Assembly: GCA_027574665.1 (NCBI GenBank) | Contig: CM050655.1 | Span: 3,968,001-4,032,000 of the forward strand | DNA: 64,000 nt | Source of the DNA: Rhynochetos jubatus | Taxonomy: Eukaryota > Chordata > Aves > Eurypygiformes > Rhynochetidae | Direction of reading: 5' to 3' | Shown: piece after piece, positions 12,352-26,400 of the stretch | How the letters are laid out: each line of letters begins with the position of its first letter | How positions within the stretch are numbered: the first letter of the stretch is position 1 | The notes under the pieces: generated by a model | The model's database searches: none | Seen by the model: the letters and a program-made list of their open reading frames with translations, nothing else | Told to the model about the DNA's origin: nothing | Translations under genes and position numbers: made by a program

Positions 12352-15239
12352 TTCAAGGATTACTGAGAAAGAGAGGGAAGAGAAGAAAGTCTAGAGCTCA
12401 TGGGACTATCTCATTTTCACATTTTCCTGCATGAAAAAAATATTAGGGCAGGAAACTGAACTATTTTCTTCAAGAAAAGGAGAAAATGAGAGAGCAAGGG
12501 GTAAAAAGCTGGGCAAGAAGTGACAATTATGAACTTGTCTCCCTTCTTCATGATGCAAGGCTGCACAACAGGATGGGTTTGGGCTGTTTAACTTTCTTGT
12601 TCGCAGTGTTAAACCTACCCATTTTTCTCCATCTTAAGTCAAACATCACAATGACTTTTGACCTGAAAATTGCTGCTGCAAGGCAGGCAGAAGGCAATGG
12701 TTTGCATTGCATTTACACATGCACACAGCAGAGAGAAGAGATGAAAAAAAAAACCACCTTGGGTTCTTTTCCTTCTACCTAGGTGCACTCCATAGCTCTC
12801 CTGAAAACAAACTCCCTGACGTGGCTGAGCTGCTCAGCGAACCTGGCAGCCCCATGGTTTTCCCTTACTCTCCAGCCCTAAAATGCATCCCCAGCCCCTG
12901 CCACGAGCCAGCCCTAACCCCTAACCTGGCCCAGGAGCAAAGGGTGTGCAGGCTGAGGTGTGAAGCGGTGACTGGGATGGAGGATTCCTCCTATATTTGC
13001 CATTTTCCTTTAGGAAATGTCATCTGAGATTAGTTCATTATTCCAGAGTAGAGGGGTTTGTTTTGGTTTTCCCAAAATTCTCTAACATCAGATATGCAGC
13101 TCTTCTACTGCGACTACCCAGACAGAACATGTCGTTTTGTTTCCTGATCACAATTATCTTATGCTTCCAAGGCAATTAATACCACTTCAGAGTGTCCCTA
13201 AAAACGTTCCCCATATGAATAACAGATCATCAAATAGATACTCCAACAGATAATCAAAATAGGTAACCAAAGATAATCCTGCCTAATGGAATCTTTGCGA
13301 TGGGAATTCACTCACTGGGACTGACCAGTTTTTATTTTCTTCTCCATTAATGGGACTGTAAAGTATCAGGTAGCACAAAGTTTTGGGGGATAGTCACAAA
13401 GCATCTTAGAATTAGCAGGGCAGCCAACAAGGTCCAAATCCATGCTCTGGGAAGCTGGACTTTGGCACAGTCCCCTCTCTGATCTACCCACCTTTAAAGC
13501 AGGAAGCGAGCAGCAACAGCACCAACCGCGGCTTTGGGTACGGTCAATAATCTGCTTTCCAGCAGAGAAGATGCATCCAAATACTGTCCTAGCACAGAAC
13601 TCCAGATGTTGTGTAACTGCTTTTCATGCGGGAAGGAAGCCAGGGTCAGATATTAGAGCAAGGTTAAGCAGAAGAGAATAACAAAAGGAAATCAAGTACA
13701 GTTTAAGGAGTGCTTAACCTGACTTAATGGCTTAAGGAAGAGCAGTGTCCAGGTGTCTTGCCTCTTTTTGTGAACTCCTGTGCACATAGACCTAACTGTG
13801 GTCATGCAGGCGGTCATGTAGAAACCAGTGCTTCCCAAATTATCCACAGTAATGGTGTTTTTCAGGTAATGCAGAAAGGGAGGAAAAAAAAATCCAATTT
13901 GCACAGATGGTAAATCCACAGCTTAAATTAAAAGATGGTCCTTTATTATCCAAGGTTTAAATTGAGGCATTAAATGTGCAGATTTAATAAGCTCCCCCAC
14001 AATTTTACTGCCATATCACTTCCACTGGGGAAGAGCGGGGCTGGCAAGGGAGGAAGGAGGATGGAATTTGAAAGCAAATACAAAACATCCTGGGCTTTTT
14101 CCTGAGTGCAGAAGATAAAACTCCTGCTGTAGGCCAAACTCCAGACCACGTCAGTCCCTTCTGAAAGGACACAATTCCTGCAAATGCAAATGACTCTACA
14201 GACTGACTAGACACAGTGAAGCTACACATCAGAGTAACACAGGTACCACAGCATTCAAAAACCTGCTTTTCTGAAACGTTGTTTCCTAGCCACTCCTGTG
14301 AGAAAATCACCGTAAACCACATACACACACGATTCAGCCACCATAAAACAAAGACCTCCTATGCCTGAAAAGAAGGATGCTTCTCTTACAACTTGTTGCA
14401 GCAGAAGCTAAAATCACTCATTACCTTTTGAGGGAGAGCTCATTTGGCCCAGCTCTCCAGTAGCATTTTTCCAACACTGCATTTAGGGAGGCAGTTGCTT
14501 CCATTTTCTTGATTACAGACAATTGTTAGCCTAAAACACATTACCACACTGGTAGGCTAGGAGGGAGGAGAACAGCATGACATTTTGACCACACTGGCAT
14601 TTATTGGTGGTTGCCCTGTAATTCTGCATGGCTGACATTTAACAGGAGCGGCGCCGCTCAGTTCAGAGACTTTGAATCAGGACTTAACCCAGGTCTGAAT
14701 AATCAAAGACACAGCACGAGACTGTGCAACACCCCCGGACCAGAGAAGAGACACCTTAGGGCAGAATATTGCAGTGGAGGATGAACACAGGGGAGCAGGA
14801 GCATTGCGGGAGCATTGCTGCGTGACCCGCACCACCACACAGGAGTGAAGCAACAACCAAGAAAATGAGAATAAATAAGCTGGGTGACTGAACACGGGAA
14901 GCTGTGAGTTTGGTGCCTGTAGGAGATGGATGAGGCTCAGCAAAGAACAGTAGCAGAGGCAAAGCACTTTAGAGCAGAAGCAAGAAGATAGCTTGCTTAC
15001 TTGGGGTGGGGATTACAAAACAAAAATTACTTTTACGAGAGGTTTGCGAAGCAGATGTAATTGGTGATATATCTTTAACATCAAACGATCCAAAGAAAAT
15101 CTATGGTTAACCTTACGGATAGGATTAAAAGTGGACACATTTTCTGTTAAAATAAAAGAAATGCAGTCAGTCACGAGGGCTTTGGCAAGTTAGATGGATC
15201 GTGCCTGGCTCCTGCCTTCAGAGACTTGTCTGAAAGCAG
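12352..15239. other. Noncoding DNA, no gene recognised
   Basis: Nothing in this stretch is recognisable as a gene or repeat. A purine-rich patch lies just after the CR1 at 12352-12385, and an A10 run near 12741. Open frames do not exceed about 107 codons and occur on both strands without a family signature. Confidence 0.6.
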
Positions 15240-15396
15240 GGGAAGTGGTGGAGTCACCATCCCTGGAGGGGTTCAAGGAACATGTAGATGTGGCGCTTGA
15301 GGACATGGTCTAGTGGGTACAGTAGTGTTGGGCTGATGGTTGGACTGGATGATGTTACAGTTCTTTTCCAACCTTAGTGATTCTGTGATTCTGTGA
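15240..15396 (+). mobile_element. CR1 LINE, short 3' fragment
   Basis: This plus-strand CR1 tail begins abruptly with GGAAGTGGTGGAGTCACCAT. It continues through CCCTGGAGGGGTTCAAGG and a TTGGACTGGATGATG block, and ends in TTTTCCAACCTTAGTGATTC plus a second CTGTGATTCTGTG repeat. The internal block (GTTCAAGGAACATGTAGATG) differs from the copies at 35213 and 55360, so it belongs to another CR1 subfamily. At about 157 bp it contains only the last codons of ORF2 and the short 3' end. No target-site duplication is visible. A GAAGGAAGGAAGG microsatellite-like stretch follows the tail directly. Confidence 0.92.
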
Positions 15397-18300
15397 AGGA
15401 AGGAAGGCCGAGCTGGAATTGTTAGTGTCTTGCATTCACATTTCAGAGGGACAGAACAATTTCAGATCTGAACTGGTTGAATTGTTTATAGAAATGTGCA
15501 GACACACCCCTCCCTGGACTATTGTGATGATTAGATGTCTCAGTTACATGTTTGAAATTCACTGGGATAAAGAATAGCTCTGAGTTTCAGAGACATCATG
15601 TATGCCATCAGACATTAAACCAGGGCATAAAAGGCAGAACTTGGGCAAGGAGCCGGAGCTGCTCCCCACCCTCGCAGGCTTACCCATCTCCTTCGGCTCT
15701 GAGGAGTCTCTGATTTCCTCTGTGTGCTGTTTTAAATTATTCAGGTGGTTTACATACACTAAAATGAGACCACAGTCCTCCTTCTGAGCTTTGATAACCT
15801 GCTGCAAGAGAGGAGAGTTTGCTTGTACAGAACCTTGGGAAGAGTTTCCACCACCACAAACAGTAACGGCAGGAAAGTAGTCGCCCAAACAGCAAAGAAA
15901 AATGCCAGATTTGTCGTACTACCACCAGGTGATTCACTTATGACAGCTGTCTACAATGACAGATGAAGACTCAAATGTCTCTGTGGTCCCATATTCAAGC
16001 TAAGGATATGCCAGAGAAATCTGAGGGAGGCTTATGAAATGGATTTAAGGCAGCAAGGTGACTTGCAGTGTTACTGCTTGAAAGCGGATTAATTCATTCT
16101 GGGGGTGTCTGACAGTACTTCTGCAGCAGGACAGAGAAATTAAAAGCTTCACAGCCCTTAAACAGGTTCATCTAGTAGGCAGCAGTTCATTATATCCAAA
16201 GCCCTTTGTGGTTTTCAAGATCTTACAGTAAACGCATGCCTTTGAAATTAAAATTCACTGGGGACGATAACCAGGGATAATGCGCCAGCATATATCCCAC
16301 AATTCAAGAGAGGCTCTCCTTTATAAAAAATTGTGCCAAAGTTTTCTCAAGGTATTCATAACGACACCTTTAAAAAAACCTCTTCCCACAGAAATACCTT
16401 GCTCAGGAAGCCTGGTACGAACAATGGAATGAGAAGTGCACAGTAACTCTTATTGTTTAAAATATAGGTGCTTAACGCTGTCTCTTCACCCACCACATTA
16501 TCCATCTGCTTTCCGTTTGAGAGCATGCAGGAGAATACCCAAAGCAGAAATCCATCTCGTTCGTTTCTGGAGATCACTGGCGTGAGATTTCTTTTACCAT
16601 TTCGGCTGAGACATTCAAGGCTCTGCATATCTGTTATTCAGCAGCAAAATGCTTCTTTATTCCCAAGGCTTTAGAAGTAGCATAACTGATTGGGACAGCA
16701 CTGCATATTTATGTACAGAAGAATAATTGCGTTCGCTCTAGAGCCATCAAGGCTGTAACTCACATGAGGGTTTCTGGCCTATTCCATAAATCGCCGTAAT
16801 ATTGGCTGCACTGTTTATTATTGCTAGGAAAGCTTCCGGAATGCACATAGCTCAGCACGGCAGGCACTGCGCACTCACCTGTCCCAGAAGCTGCTTGTGC
16901 AATGGCTGGCAGTACACACTGCCTGCCAGGCACTCACACGTGGCCAAAAATAGCTACAAAACCCACTTTAAGGCTTAAGTGAACATACAAGCCATTATCC
17001 TGTGTCTAGTCCTGCCTGCTGCTTGAAAACAAGCCTTCATTACACAGGTAAACATAATTAAGTTGGTAAGTACCACTGAAGTCACAGGTTGCAAATGGAG
17101 ATGGTGGCTACCCATATCAAAGATGCCCAAAGAGCGCACACAGGCCTCAACAGCCCCAAACAAGCCATGGATCCCCCTTTATAGACATTAAACCACTTCT
17201 TTGTATGCCACAACCAAGAAAAATGGAGGCTGTCTCTGCCAAACATCTCCCATTAACATTTTTAAACTGGTTAACTGCTGTTCCCATATCCTAGGTATAT
17301 ACTCAAGACTCTTGGCTGTAAAATGCAGGCTCTTCACATGGCTACTCTGGGCAATTTCCCCATCTGTACCTCCTTCTTGTAAAATGCTGTGGGCGTCGTG
17401 CGTAGATTTTTTGTCTGATGGACTCCAAGCGTTCTGTACTCTAGCTCATCAGAAATGCTCTCGAATTCACCAGTATTTCGCATAAACAGCTACCTAATTA
17501 GGTGTTATACTTTCTGGGCCTGCACAGCCCTGCTTTAGTGCGTACACAACGCTGTATTAGGTTGTGCTTTAGGTATGTATGCACGACAACCTGGCGCCGT
17601 CCTTCCCCTCTGGTGACACACCTCTTGGTGAGCAGTACACCACGTGTCTGGTCACACAATGCCGCGTTCCACATTTGTCTTCTCTTGCCCTTTTAGCTCG
17701 CTGCCTTTTTCTCCTTACTGAGATAAATCCTATCAGTTAAAGGACACAGACAAGCCTTTCATCAAAAGGGAGGAGAGGCAGGAGAAGACAGCAAGGAAAG
17801 AGTTTGTGCACCCAGACAGAGAAAGCTCAGATATTCAGCACAGGTGTTCTGACGAACATCTCTTCTTACATGTAGAAAAGCTTGCCTCTCCCCAGGGTAC
17901 AACACTGTAATACAGAACCGTCCTGACCAAGGGAGGATAGCGTTTAAAAAGACGTGTTTCCTTAAGTCACTAAACTTGGCAAGTAACTCAACAGCAATGC
18001 AACTTAACTGCAGTGGGCTCCTAGAGGCTAAGCACACAGACAGGGCTTTCCCACTTTCCCCAGTGTCTTCTAAATTTTGAGAATAGAAATGTTTATGATG
18101 GAACATAGTACCCTGTGCGGCGCAGGGCTGAGCACTCAGCTGCCAAGCACCGCTCGCCGCTGCCATCAATCATCAGCCGGTATTAGGTCAGGCTACCACC
18201 AATGACAGGAGTCAGGGAGAAAGCGAGAAGCAGAGGCTGATTTCACACTCTGCCAAAATGAAAGAACTTCAGCCAGACCACGGAGCTAATGATCGCTGAT

Positions 18301-21300
18301 GAAGCCTGGCAAAACGCAAACAACTTGATAACTTGACAGTTTGGCAGAATCTCCCAGGGTTTTCTGAAGTCTGAGCCGTGTTCACGTGGCGTAAATCATT
18401 CCTACCCGCGTTGTCTCTCACTTAATTAGCCATTTGGCAGGAACAAGGAGTCACTGCAGAACGTGTGCCTCAGCCAGAATGTGCAACTCCATCTGTCTAA
18501 AAATAGACACAGACAAGATGAGAGACGCAGAAAGAGCAAAACAAACCCTTCTCTCTCCCACACACCTGGGAAGACAGACCAACATCCTCCAAAAGAGAAG
18601 CCTGCAATCTAAATTGTTCACTTAAATCAACACACTCTCTTCCGTAGCATATAGGTAAGAGTGTTCAGTAAAAGTGATATAACCCGGCATCTCAATGTCT
18701 AAATATGTGCTTATCCATGAATATTAAATCAGCAGTTCCGGGCAAAAAGGAGGTACGTTTCTCCAGTCACGTTTCTGCAATTGCAGTTGTAAGCAGGCCA
18801 TTCTGGGAGACACAAAACAAAACTGGTTTGCCCAGATTCAGCTATTCAGTGAAGACACGGCTGTGTGTACAGGGAGGGGGAACCGCACCAAATGGCAATT
18901 TTTGCCCAGATCAAATGTAGGACTCTGCATAAATTTAAGCCCTTGTCCATCATACTAAATGAATATCTAATTTGAATCAGTATAACATACTCCATACAGC
19001 AAATTCTTTACGATTAAGAGTAGCCAGTTGAAGTATACCGAAGAGTGTGGCACACACTGCGGAGACAGGGAATTTATTACTAGTACAATCCAATGGAACC
19101 GCAAAGCAAATTGAAACGAGACAGCTGTGCTCAAAAAAGTTAATGTAGAAAGTGTCAGGTTACAAATAAGACACAGCACTGTTATTAAACATAAAATAAT
19201 AACAGAGATGGCCTATCAATGGAATGTTTTAGCACTGAATTTTTAGCCAAACCAGATATAAGGAGAGAGAGGAGAACATTTATTTCAGGCAACACTAGTC
19301 AAGAGGCCTTTATCTTGCTTTCTTTGGAGCAAATCTTCCCAATAAAACCAACAGACATGATGTTTTCACAGAGACTAGGCTAATTTATCCTTCCTTGAAA
19401 TGCAAGCATCAAAAAATTACCATTAAAACCTTGATTAGAATCCATGGCAACGGGCTGAGCTCTGAAGAGCACAATGCCACTCCACTCAAAGGTGGAAAAT
19501 TGAGAGCAGCACACATACAGCACTTCTTAGCAAATACTAGCAAAGCCAGAAATAACATTGTCCAAAACTAAGACTATTTTTTCTCTAGAAAGCTCACCCT
19601 TCAAGAAACTGAATTTACTTCAAGTCATCTCTTCATCCAAGAACGAGGCTGCAGCCGAAGCTGCTTCCTGTGCCCCTTCATTCTAATTATCCTCTTCCTA
19701 CCTGCCTTTGGCCCCAGCTCGGTCTGACAGCATGAGGACACAGGCAACACTTGCAGTGAAATCCCATTTAGTGATGTTTCAATCAAGACAAACAATTTGC
19801 AGGCACAAATTTCAGACCCGACCCTCAAAACCAACGTCACCTATTTAGGAAAAGTAAACAGAAAGACGAATAAGCTGTTCAGAGTTCAAGTTAGGCCAAG
19901 TTCCACATACTCGAGTTCCAAGTCGTGACTGAGGTACACCAATAGAGAAAACATATGTACTGTATCTTTGGGAGTGTCACGAATATCTACCCAAGAAGAA
20001 CATAAAGCCAGCACTCTGAAACACTGATATACTTTAGAAACTTAACAGCACGCTCATTCTTTCCACAGCCTTAGCTCCTGCAGAGAGGTCATGTGGGTTC
20101 TGACCACAGCCTGTGACCACATTAAAAAAAGATATTAAAAACTGTTGTGTTATGAGGTCACGTGCAAAAACGATCTCCAAAATAAAGGAGCCTAGGAAGT
20201 TTGTGTGTGCTGCGTTACAAGAAAGCTGGTAAGAAATGTCCTTTGAAGGTCATCTGTCTCTGGACTTCAGCGTTTGGATACATGGGCAGAGCATGGAAAG
20301 CCATTTATCAATCCCCTAATGCCCACTCCAGGTGTAATCGGGATCACTGTGTGCCAAAGTTAAGCTTTCCCAGGTTGATTTTCTCTTCTTTATGCAAATA
20401 CAGAGAAGTTAATTTGTTCATATGGAACCCACTGTCGCTCATGACAATCGCATGCACAAACATTTGTTTGGAGGATTTAACTCAGTTATATCCCACAGGG
20501 ATCACACACAGCACCGTTTACTCGACAGATCCGTCCATTCCCAGAGCTGCCAACATACCCAGGACTCTGAGAAGCAGCTACACGACTATTTGCAAAACTT
20601 TGTGTTCAGCTGTCAGTAGGTCTGCATTATCCCCAAGATCTGAACCATTCTCTTTCCATAACTGCCCAGCCCTGTTTCAAACCTTGCTGTATCATTTTAT
20701 TATCCCACAAGCCCAGGACTCCAAGTGACTTCTACTCATTTAGATGAAAAAGGATTTCTGCTGAATAACTTTAAAAAAAGAGTTCTACTCTCCTTGCTGT
20801 ATTCTTCTTCTAAAAAAGGAGGAACCGTAAGAAAATACATATTTCTCTTCTGCGTTGAATTTTTTAAGTTGAATATACACAATAAAAAGTACTTTTCTGC
20901 CCATTACTCCCCTGATGGGATCACAGATGGCCTGAACTCTTTAGTCAAGTCTACAGAAATCATCCAGTTACAACAACGGCTGCATTTGTTCAGTATCTCA
21001 CTCGGAAAAAAGAATGAGGAGAGAGAGCAAGGGGGAAGAAGAGAGGGAGAAAGCATCCTTTACAGTTCTAGTTACAGGTGCTGTGGACCTCAGCACACTA
21101 CCGTACTCATTTCTGTGTCTCACATGGCAAAAGCAGCCATGTCTGCATTATTCTTGACAGACTTTCCGGCATGGACACTCAAAGTACACACATCAGCTGC
21201 TTCATTACTGCTCTAAACATTTTTCCTAATATTTTTCTCAAATTGTCTTGCTTGTCCCACCCACCTTGGACACAGAACAAGACTAGTCCCCAGACTGCTA

Positions 21301-21904
21301 CAACAGCCTTGTGGGGTACGGTTCTTTCTGGTTATGTGTTGTTAGGTTTGGGGGTGAGGGGGTTCAGTATTGTCACGTCACCCTCCTGTCTTTCTTTGTA
21401 GCTTCTTATTTTTAATCCAGAAACTTCAGACATTTGCAACCATTAAGATCTGGAGAGAAAAAGATTCAGAGACAGCTTGTCCACAGATCTGGAAGTTCCT
21501 TTCCAGGTACCACAGAAAAATTGGACTTTTTCCTTGTACCTGTAGTATCCAGGGTAGCCAGGGGCAAGGCACGCAGCCAGCTGCCCTGCTCTGATAGGAC
21601 GACTGAAGGTGATCTGAGGTTTCTCTTCCACTCTTTTTGCAAGGATGCAAAAAGTAGTATCACTGAACTGAGGAGAAGGATCATTGTTCTCGTGAAGTTT
21701 GGGGAGATTTTTATCAAATTGGAAGCTCAAGGAGTTTAACCCTCATTAAACCGGGCCAGTTCAGCTGGATTAAGTCACATGACATAAAGCTGTCCGTAGT
21801 GGCACAGTTCTGGAGTTGAGAAGCACTCACCTTGGGTCACTGTCTCCTTAAGGGACAGATAAAATCCTGCACCAAGGAGAAAGCAAACACGCTTTTTTCC
21901 AGAA
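15397..21904. other. Noncoding DNA, no gene recognised
   Basis: This block contains the longest open frame of the window (20201-20728, 175 codons), which I could not relate to any protein. It also contains a purine-rich stretch at about 21004-21053. At 21380-21400 a pyrimidine tract followed by TAG resembles a splice acceptor, but no exon with coding character follows. Other frames are short and unassigned. Confidence 0.55.
21004..21053 (+). repeat. Polypurine stretch
   Basis: About 50 bases contain only two pyrimidines (one T near 21015 and one C near 21028). The stretch is rich in GAGA and AAGAAG words. Such stretches can adopt triplex (H-DNA) structures in principle. Here it is most simply low-complexity DNA. 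Confidence 0.7.
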
Positions 21905-22166
21905 AGGTCAAAAACCAACAGGCACAAGCGGAAGTGAGGAAAATTCTGATTAGTTATTAGGAAATGTTTCTTCATGCAGTGCTCAAAGAGCGTGAAAGGT
22001 GCCCAGAGAGGCCGTGGGATCTCCGTACCTGCAGATGTTCAAAACTCAACAGCACAGGGCCATGAACTACCTAATCTAATGTTGAAGTTGGCCCTGCTTT
22101 AAGCATGAGGTGGGACGACACAATTACGCACGGTCCCTTGCAACCTAAACGATTCTCTGATTCTGC
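21905..22166 (+). mobile_element. CR1 LINE, old diverged 3' fragment
   Basis: The order of CR1 landmarks is intact but degraded. An AACAGGCACAAGCGGAAGTG-type block near 21916 is followed by TAGGAAATGTTTCTTCATGC, then GGTGCCCAGAGAGGCCGTGG and GCAGATGTTCAAAACTCAAC. Next come TTGGCCCTGCTTTAAGCATG and GGTCCCTTGCAACCTAAACG, and the tail ends in GATTCTCTGATTCTGCAG. It carries many substitutions compared with the other copies in this window, so it is probably an older insertion of a different subfamily. The 5' limit is uncertain by tens of bases because similarity fades. The ORF2-derived part is not open. Confidence 0.8.
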
Positions 22167-22850
22167 AGTTTAATCAAAAGAAATCTACTTCCTTCAAGTC
22201 ATCCCTGCGACTTCATGTCCAGCGCTGCAACTGAATACATCACTATAAAAATTTAATGAACTGACAACTAATTCTTACTGATAACATGATGGAGTGCAGA
22301 TTTCAACTAAGCTGAATTGAAATTATTCATTAATCTTCTGACAGCCTTCAAAAGGGTCTAAGTCTTCTTTGCTTTTCTCCTTCAACATCAACCAGACAGC
22401 AAAAGTCATCTGAGAAACCTGTATTGTCACGGTTGTAAAAATCCCAGCTCTGACTTATCTAAACTTGCCTAATCAGCCTCTGATAACATAGAACATGTCA
22501 TAGGAACAACCTAGAGGGATTCAGAAAGAGGTTGTCATGGTTAGAGATAGCAGTATCTAGAGAATTCCTTCTAATTTGATACTGATAATAGTTAACACTC
22601 CTATTAAATTTACTCCCTTGAGGGACTCACATTAATAAACTTCTGTCTGGTTATATGGAGACAGCTAACTTCTGGAGGCTGGCAGATCTACATTCCAGAT
22701 TGGCCACTATAGCTCTTGTTAAAACCTACCAGAAGTGATACAGATACGAATAATTTATTTCGTGGACTTTTCCCTTCCTTCCTCCCTGGCACAGACATGG
22801 AAGTGGGGGTCACTGCCTTTGGGACAGGAAAAAAAATAAACCAAACACCC

Positions 22851-22875
22851 AAACAAAACAAAACAAAACAAAAAC
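22851..22875. repeat. (AAAAC)n microsatellite
   Basis: Five consecutive 5-bp units of AAACA/AAAAC type, nearly perfect, lie just upstream of a second microsatellite of a different unit. Confidence 0.92.
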
Positions 22876-22880
22876 ACCAG

Positions 22881-22902
22881 AGCAAGCAAGCAAGCAAGCA
22901 AG
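22881..22902. repeat. (AGCA)n microsatellite
   Basis: Five perfect AGCA units plus AG. It is separated from the preceding AAAAC repeat by only five bases, giving a compound microsatellite that is likely to be polymorphic. Confidence 0.92.
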
Positions 22903-23469
22903 AGAAGAGTGCCTTAGGAGAGCAGATGTTGTTTCCCTTCCTGAGCTTGACTTACTTTCCACAGCCAAAGGAGCAGTACAAGTCCCTGCAAACAGTGTCT
23001 TCCATTTGGAGGCAAAGGAGGTGTTCTGCTAAAGCAGTCCTGCATCTCCAGTGTGAGGCACCATCAGGCAGCTCCCAACACGCACTTCTTCTCCGTGCCA
23101 CCAAGACTCCACTTGTGTAGGCAGCAGGTGCAAATTCCAGGGACACCTTCCTTATATTAACTTACTCGGGCAATGAGGCACCAGAGGGGAAACCTTTCCC
23201 CCACGACTTACAGTTTGTGCCACCTCACCAGGGTGTTGAAAATATGCCTTTCCCAACCAATTTTACACACTCCTTCACCGTTCAGGGCTGAAGGCTACAA
23301 ACTAACTACACTGGAAACAAGCTGTGATGGGAAGGAAGGGCCGCTCGGCTGCGCAGCTTCGGGTACAATAAGGAGAGCGTTCCCTCCCCGCGGTCACGTC
23401 CACTTACTCAGCAGGTGACACAACTGGAGAAACACAAGAGCAAACTAAGGAGAAAATTATTTCCAACTG

Positions 23470-23481
23470 TTTTTTTTTTTT
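23470..23481. repeat. T12 homopolymer
   Basis: Uninterrupted run of 12 T, followed by AAACTTAG. No retrocopy body is recognisable next to it. Confidence 0.9.
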
Positions 23482-26400
23482 AAACTTAGAAAGCTCTTTA
23501 GCGCTGGCACTGACATAAATAAGGGCCTGTAGCTTTTCAAAAGGCATCTCAGTTGTGCATATAACTAAAACCATAGGGAAGATTTAGAGCACAAAAGAAA
23601 AAGAATACAATGCACAGGAAGCTGTAATAAGGCATAGCTTCCCATTGATGTCAAAACAACAACACAAAAGACCGTAACAAAGACTTATGGAGGGAAGGAG
23701 GAAACTAACAGTGGTCGTCAATGAAACTCTACTGAGAAAAGTCCAGAAAGTTGCTATGCCTATTAAAATCAAACATAGGAACCAAAATCCTTTAATTTAC
23801 TTCCAAAAATACTTCCAGTACAGCAGCAGCAGATTTACAAATGTTAAACTATGCTACCAGAGGAAAACCAGCTGTAACTTCCAGACCCAAAGTCATCTTC
23901 TGGTCCCTGACAAGCCCTGTAGAGCTCCTTAGATTTAAAGCACACTTTTAATTAAACAAGTATGTTTTTCTCTTAAGGTACACCACCTCCTACTTTCTTT
24001 TTTTAGGTACATTTTTCTCAATTCACCATTAATCACAAATCCAAGAAATTATTGTAATTATCCAAAACAATTGATTTTTCACATAGCCTTTTCCTGAGGG
24101 CACAGCATAAAGCCACTAGTCATTTGAGGATTAAAAAAACAAAAGACGTGCCGTTTCCCTACAAGCCCCTGAAGCATTTGGGAATGTTTTGAGAAACAGA
24201 AAGTACACGATCATCCACAAAAACAAATGACCATGTGCTTGGATGGTGAATCTTAGTTGCAGTCACAAATAACGTGTGCTGGGCTGGCACATGGTGACAC
24301 CGTGTCTGAGAAAATGAGCCCAGCAGAAACCCAGAGTCCTGGAAAGTACAGTGCAGATGCTCCGGCTCTCTCTTCATGCTGTTACTGAGCTTCATACTAT
24401 CCAGGTTTTATTTGTTATCAGTGATTTTGAACTTTCCCAGGTGATAAAGGAGTGCAGCCAGTCCCCAAAAAGCAACCCAGCAGCTTTTCAGACACGTCAT
24501 GCACGCCGAAAACAAGGATAGAGATCATCAACTGAGCCCAAAATGAAGCTGTTCTCTAGCTTGATGACTGTAAAATTATATAAGCAATTAATTTTTCTAA
24601 TGGAATGTAATTACTAACAACTCATTAATCTACAAACTTGCAAAGCTAGAAGACAAATGCATCAGAGGTGGCATTTTCATTCCTAACCTTAACTTTGGCT
24701 TTCCTGACCTTGAGCCTTCTGTTGCATGCAGGCTATTGCATGGACTTATGTCCTATCCCCGGGACACAGATCCAAGGGAATCTTTTCCAGCAAAGAGCAG
24801 CCTGACACAAACATGGTTTGTATCATCACAAAACCATTTGAAAGCATTTGTGTTGAGCTTGGTCCAAGACTTTGGCTGAGGGGAACAAAAACAGGGTGGA
24901 AGCAGCAGGTGACCTTACCCTCCCATGCAGTGGCTAGCACACTAATACACGGTGTGGAAGACTTGAATTTCATGTCTTTTTCTGCCCAAAACAGCAGAAG
25001 AATGGTTTAGCTATGTACCTAGAGAGTTTCCCAGACAGGAAGGTCAACACCTCTGCTGATGAGTAATTAAACACTGCATAATTAAACAGGTGTGGGAGGG
25101 AAGCCCACACATCCAAGCGAGTTGGCTGCAGCATCCTTCTTGCTGTCTGCATCTGCATATGCCACACAGCTGCTCCAGCAGCGTGGACCGAGGGGCACAC
25201 ATGGTGACAAGTTCACCTGAAAAGCAGGACTTTGATTCATGGCACTGTCTGAAGGCCATTGCGAGACTTCTACCACCGGAGAAACAGCTGGGCAAACATG
25301 AAGGAGACCAGTGCTCTGGCTGAAAGTGCTTTGTTTTCTACCAAGCAGACAAATAACCCTTAGAAAGAAGTTGGACCCAGAGTCTAAATCTTGATTTCAT
25401 AAACATTGGGTCTGTGTATTTTGGTAAACTCTATCCCTGTTCACATCACATTTAAATAATAACACAAGAACCTCTTGTTCAACATATTACAACACTGAAA
25501 GAGCAAGGAAAAACAGCTCCCACTGATGAACGGGGGAAGGTAAATAGGCTGCAACTGCCTCCAAATTTTATGGTGTCCCCATAAAGATGATGCTCAACCG
25601 TAATAAAGTCAGGCTAATATGATATGAAAAGGACAGCTACAACAATACAAAGTGGTCAATCATGTACCTGGCCTGACAATTTTATTACTGCAATGGGTCA
25701 ACATTACCACGGGACATTTTAGCTCACATAAGATATTTCAAGGGAAAATGATGACTACAGCTCCAGGTACATTAGTAACGCAATAGTTACACTCCACAGA
25801 TGTATTTCACCAAAAGGAAAAGACAACAACATGTCATAAGCCAGAGTGACACCTAAACCTTTATTCTGAATCACAATAAGCCTTTTGAATAATATAACAG
25901 GAAGCCTTTTTTTTCTCCTAATTCCCTGTCACAAAATTTCACTCTACCTAATGAATGTACCTATGCAGAAAATGATACCTTTATTTGCCTGGAAAGAAGT
26001 TTTTCCCTACTCCTTTTTCTGAGAGATGATAATTTTGCATGTCTACAAAGCTTAGACAACTCACTGTCCATTTTTTAAACCTCTTGACTCTTCTCCCAAT
26101 CTGTTACGCACTGTTACTCCTCCTGACAGCCCTTTCAAGGTGGAAATACCCCAGACCTTGAGAAGTAGGTGAAGGACAAACCCAGAACACACATGAGGAT
26201 CCTCTGTACAACTAGATGTTCAAAATCTGACTTTTTCAGAAGAGTCCACTCCTCCTTCCCTCCCTCTCCCATGTTGTGATTTTGAGTTTTCTGAACTTTT
26301 CTGTGAGTCAGCACACATTATGGCAAAAAAATGATATCTTGACTTCTCCTGCTAATCTAACCCTCTGTGTTTTCCTCATTACATCAATGATCACTGGACC

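Noticed and set aside
17762-18169. 135-codon minus-strand frame
   Set aside because: Low-information sequence with no recognisable domain, splice context or homologue.
20201-20728. Longest open frame, 175 codons on the plus strand
   Set aside because: No family motif, no codon bias that I can see, and it overlaps another frame. A few frames of this length are expected by chance in 64 kb. It may deserve a protein search but does not support a gene call.
21380-21400. Pyrimidine tract plus TAG resembling a splice acceptor
   Set aside because: Overlapping frames on both strands downstream show no coding preference, and no partner donor or known exon is seen.
22716-23120. 134-codon frame rich in Lys, Gln and Ser
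   Set aside because: Its middle is a translation of the (AAAAC)n and (AGCA)n microsatellites.
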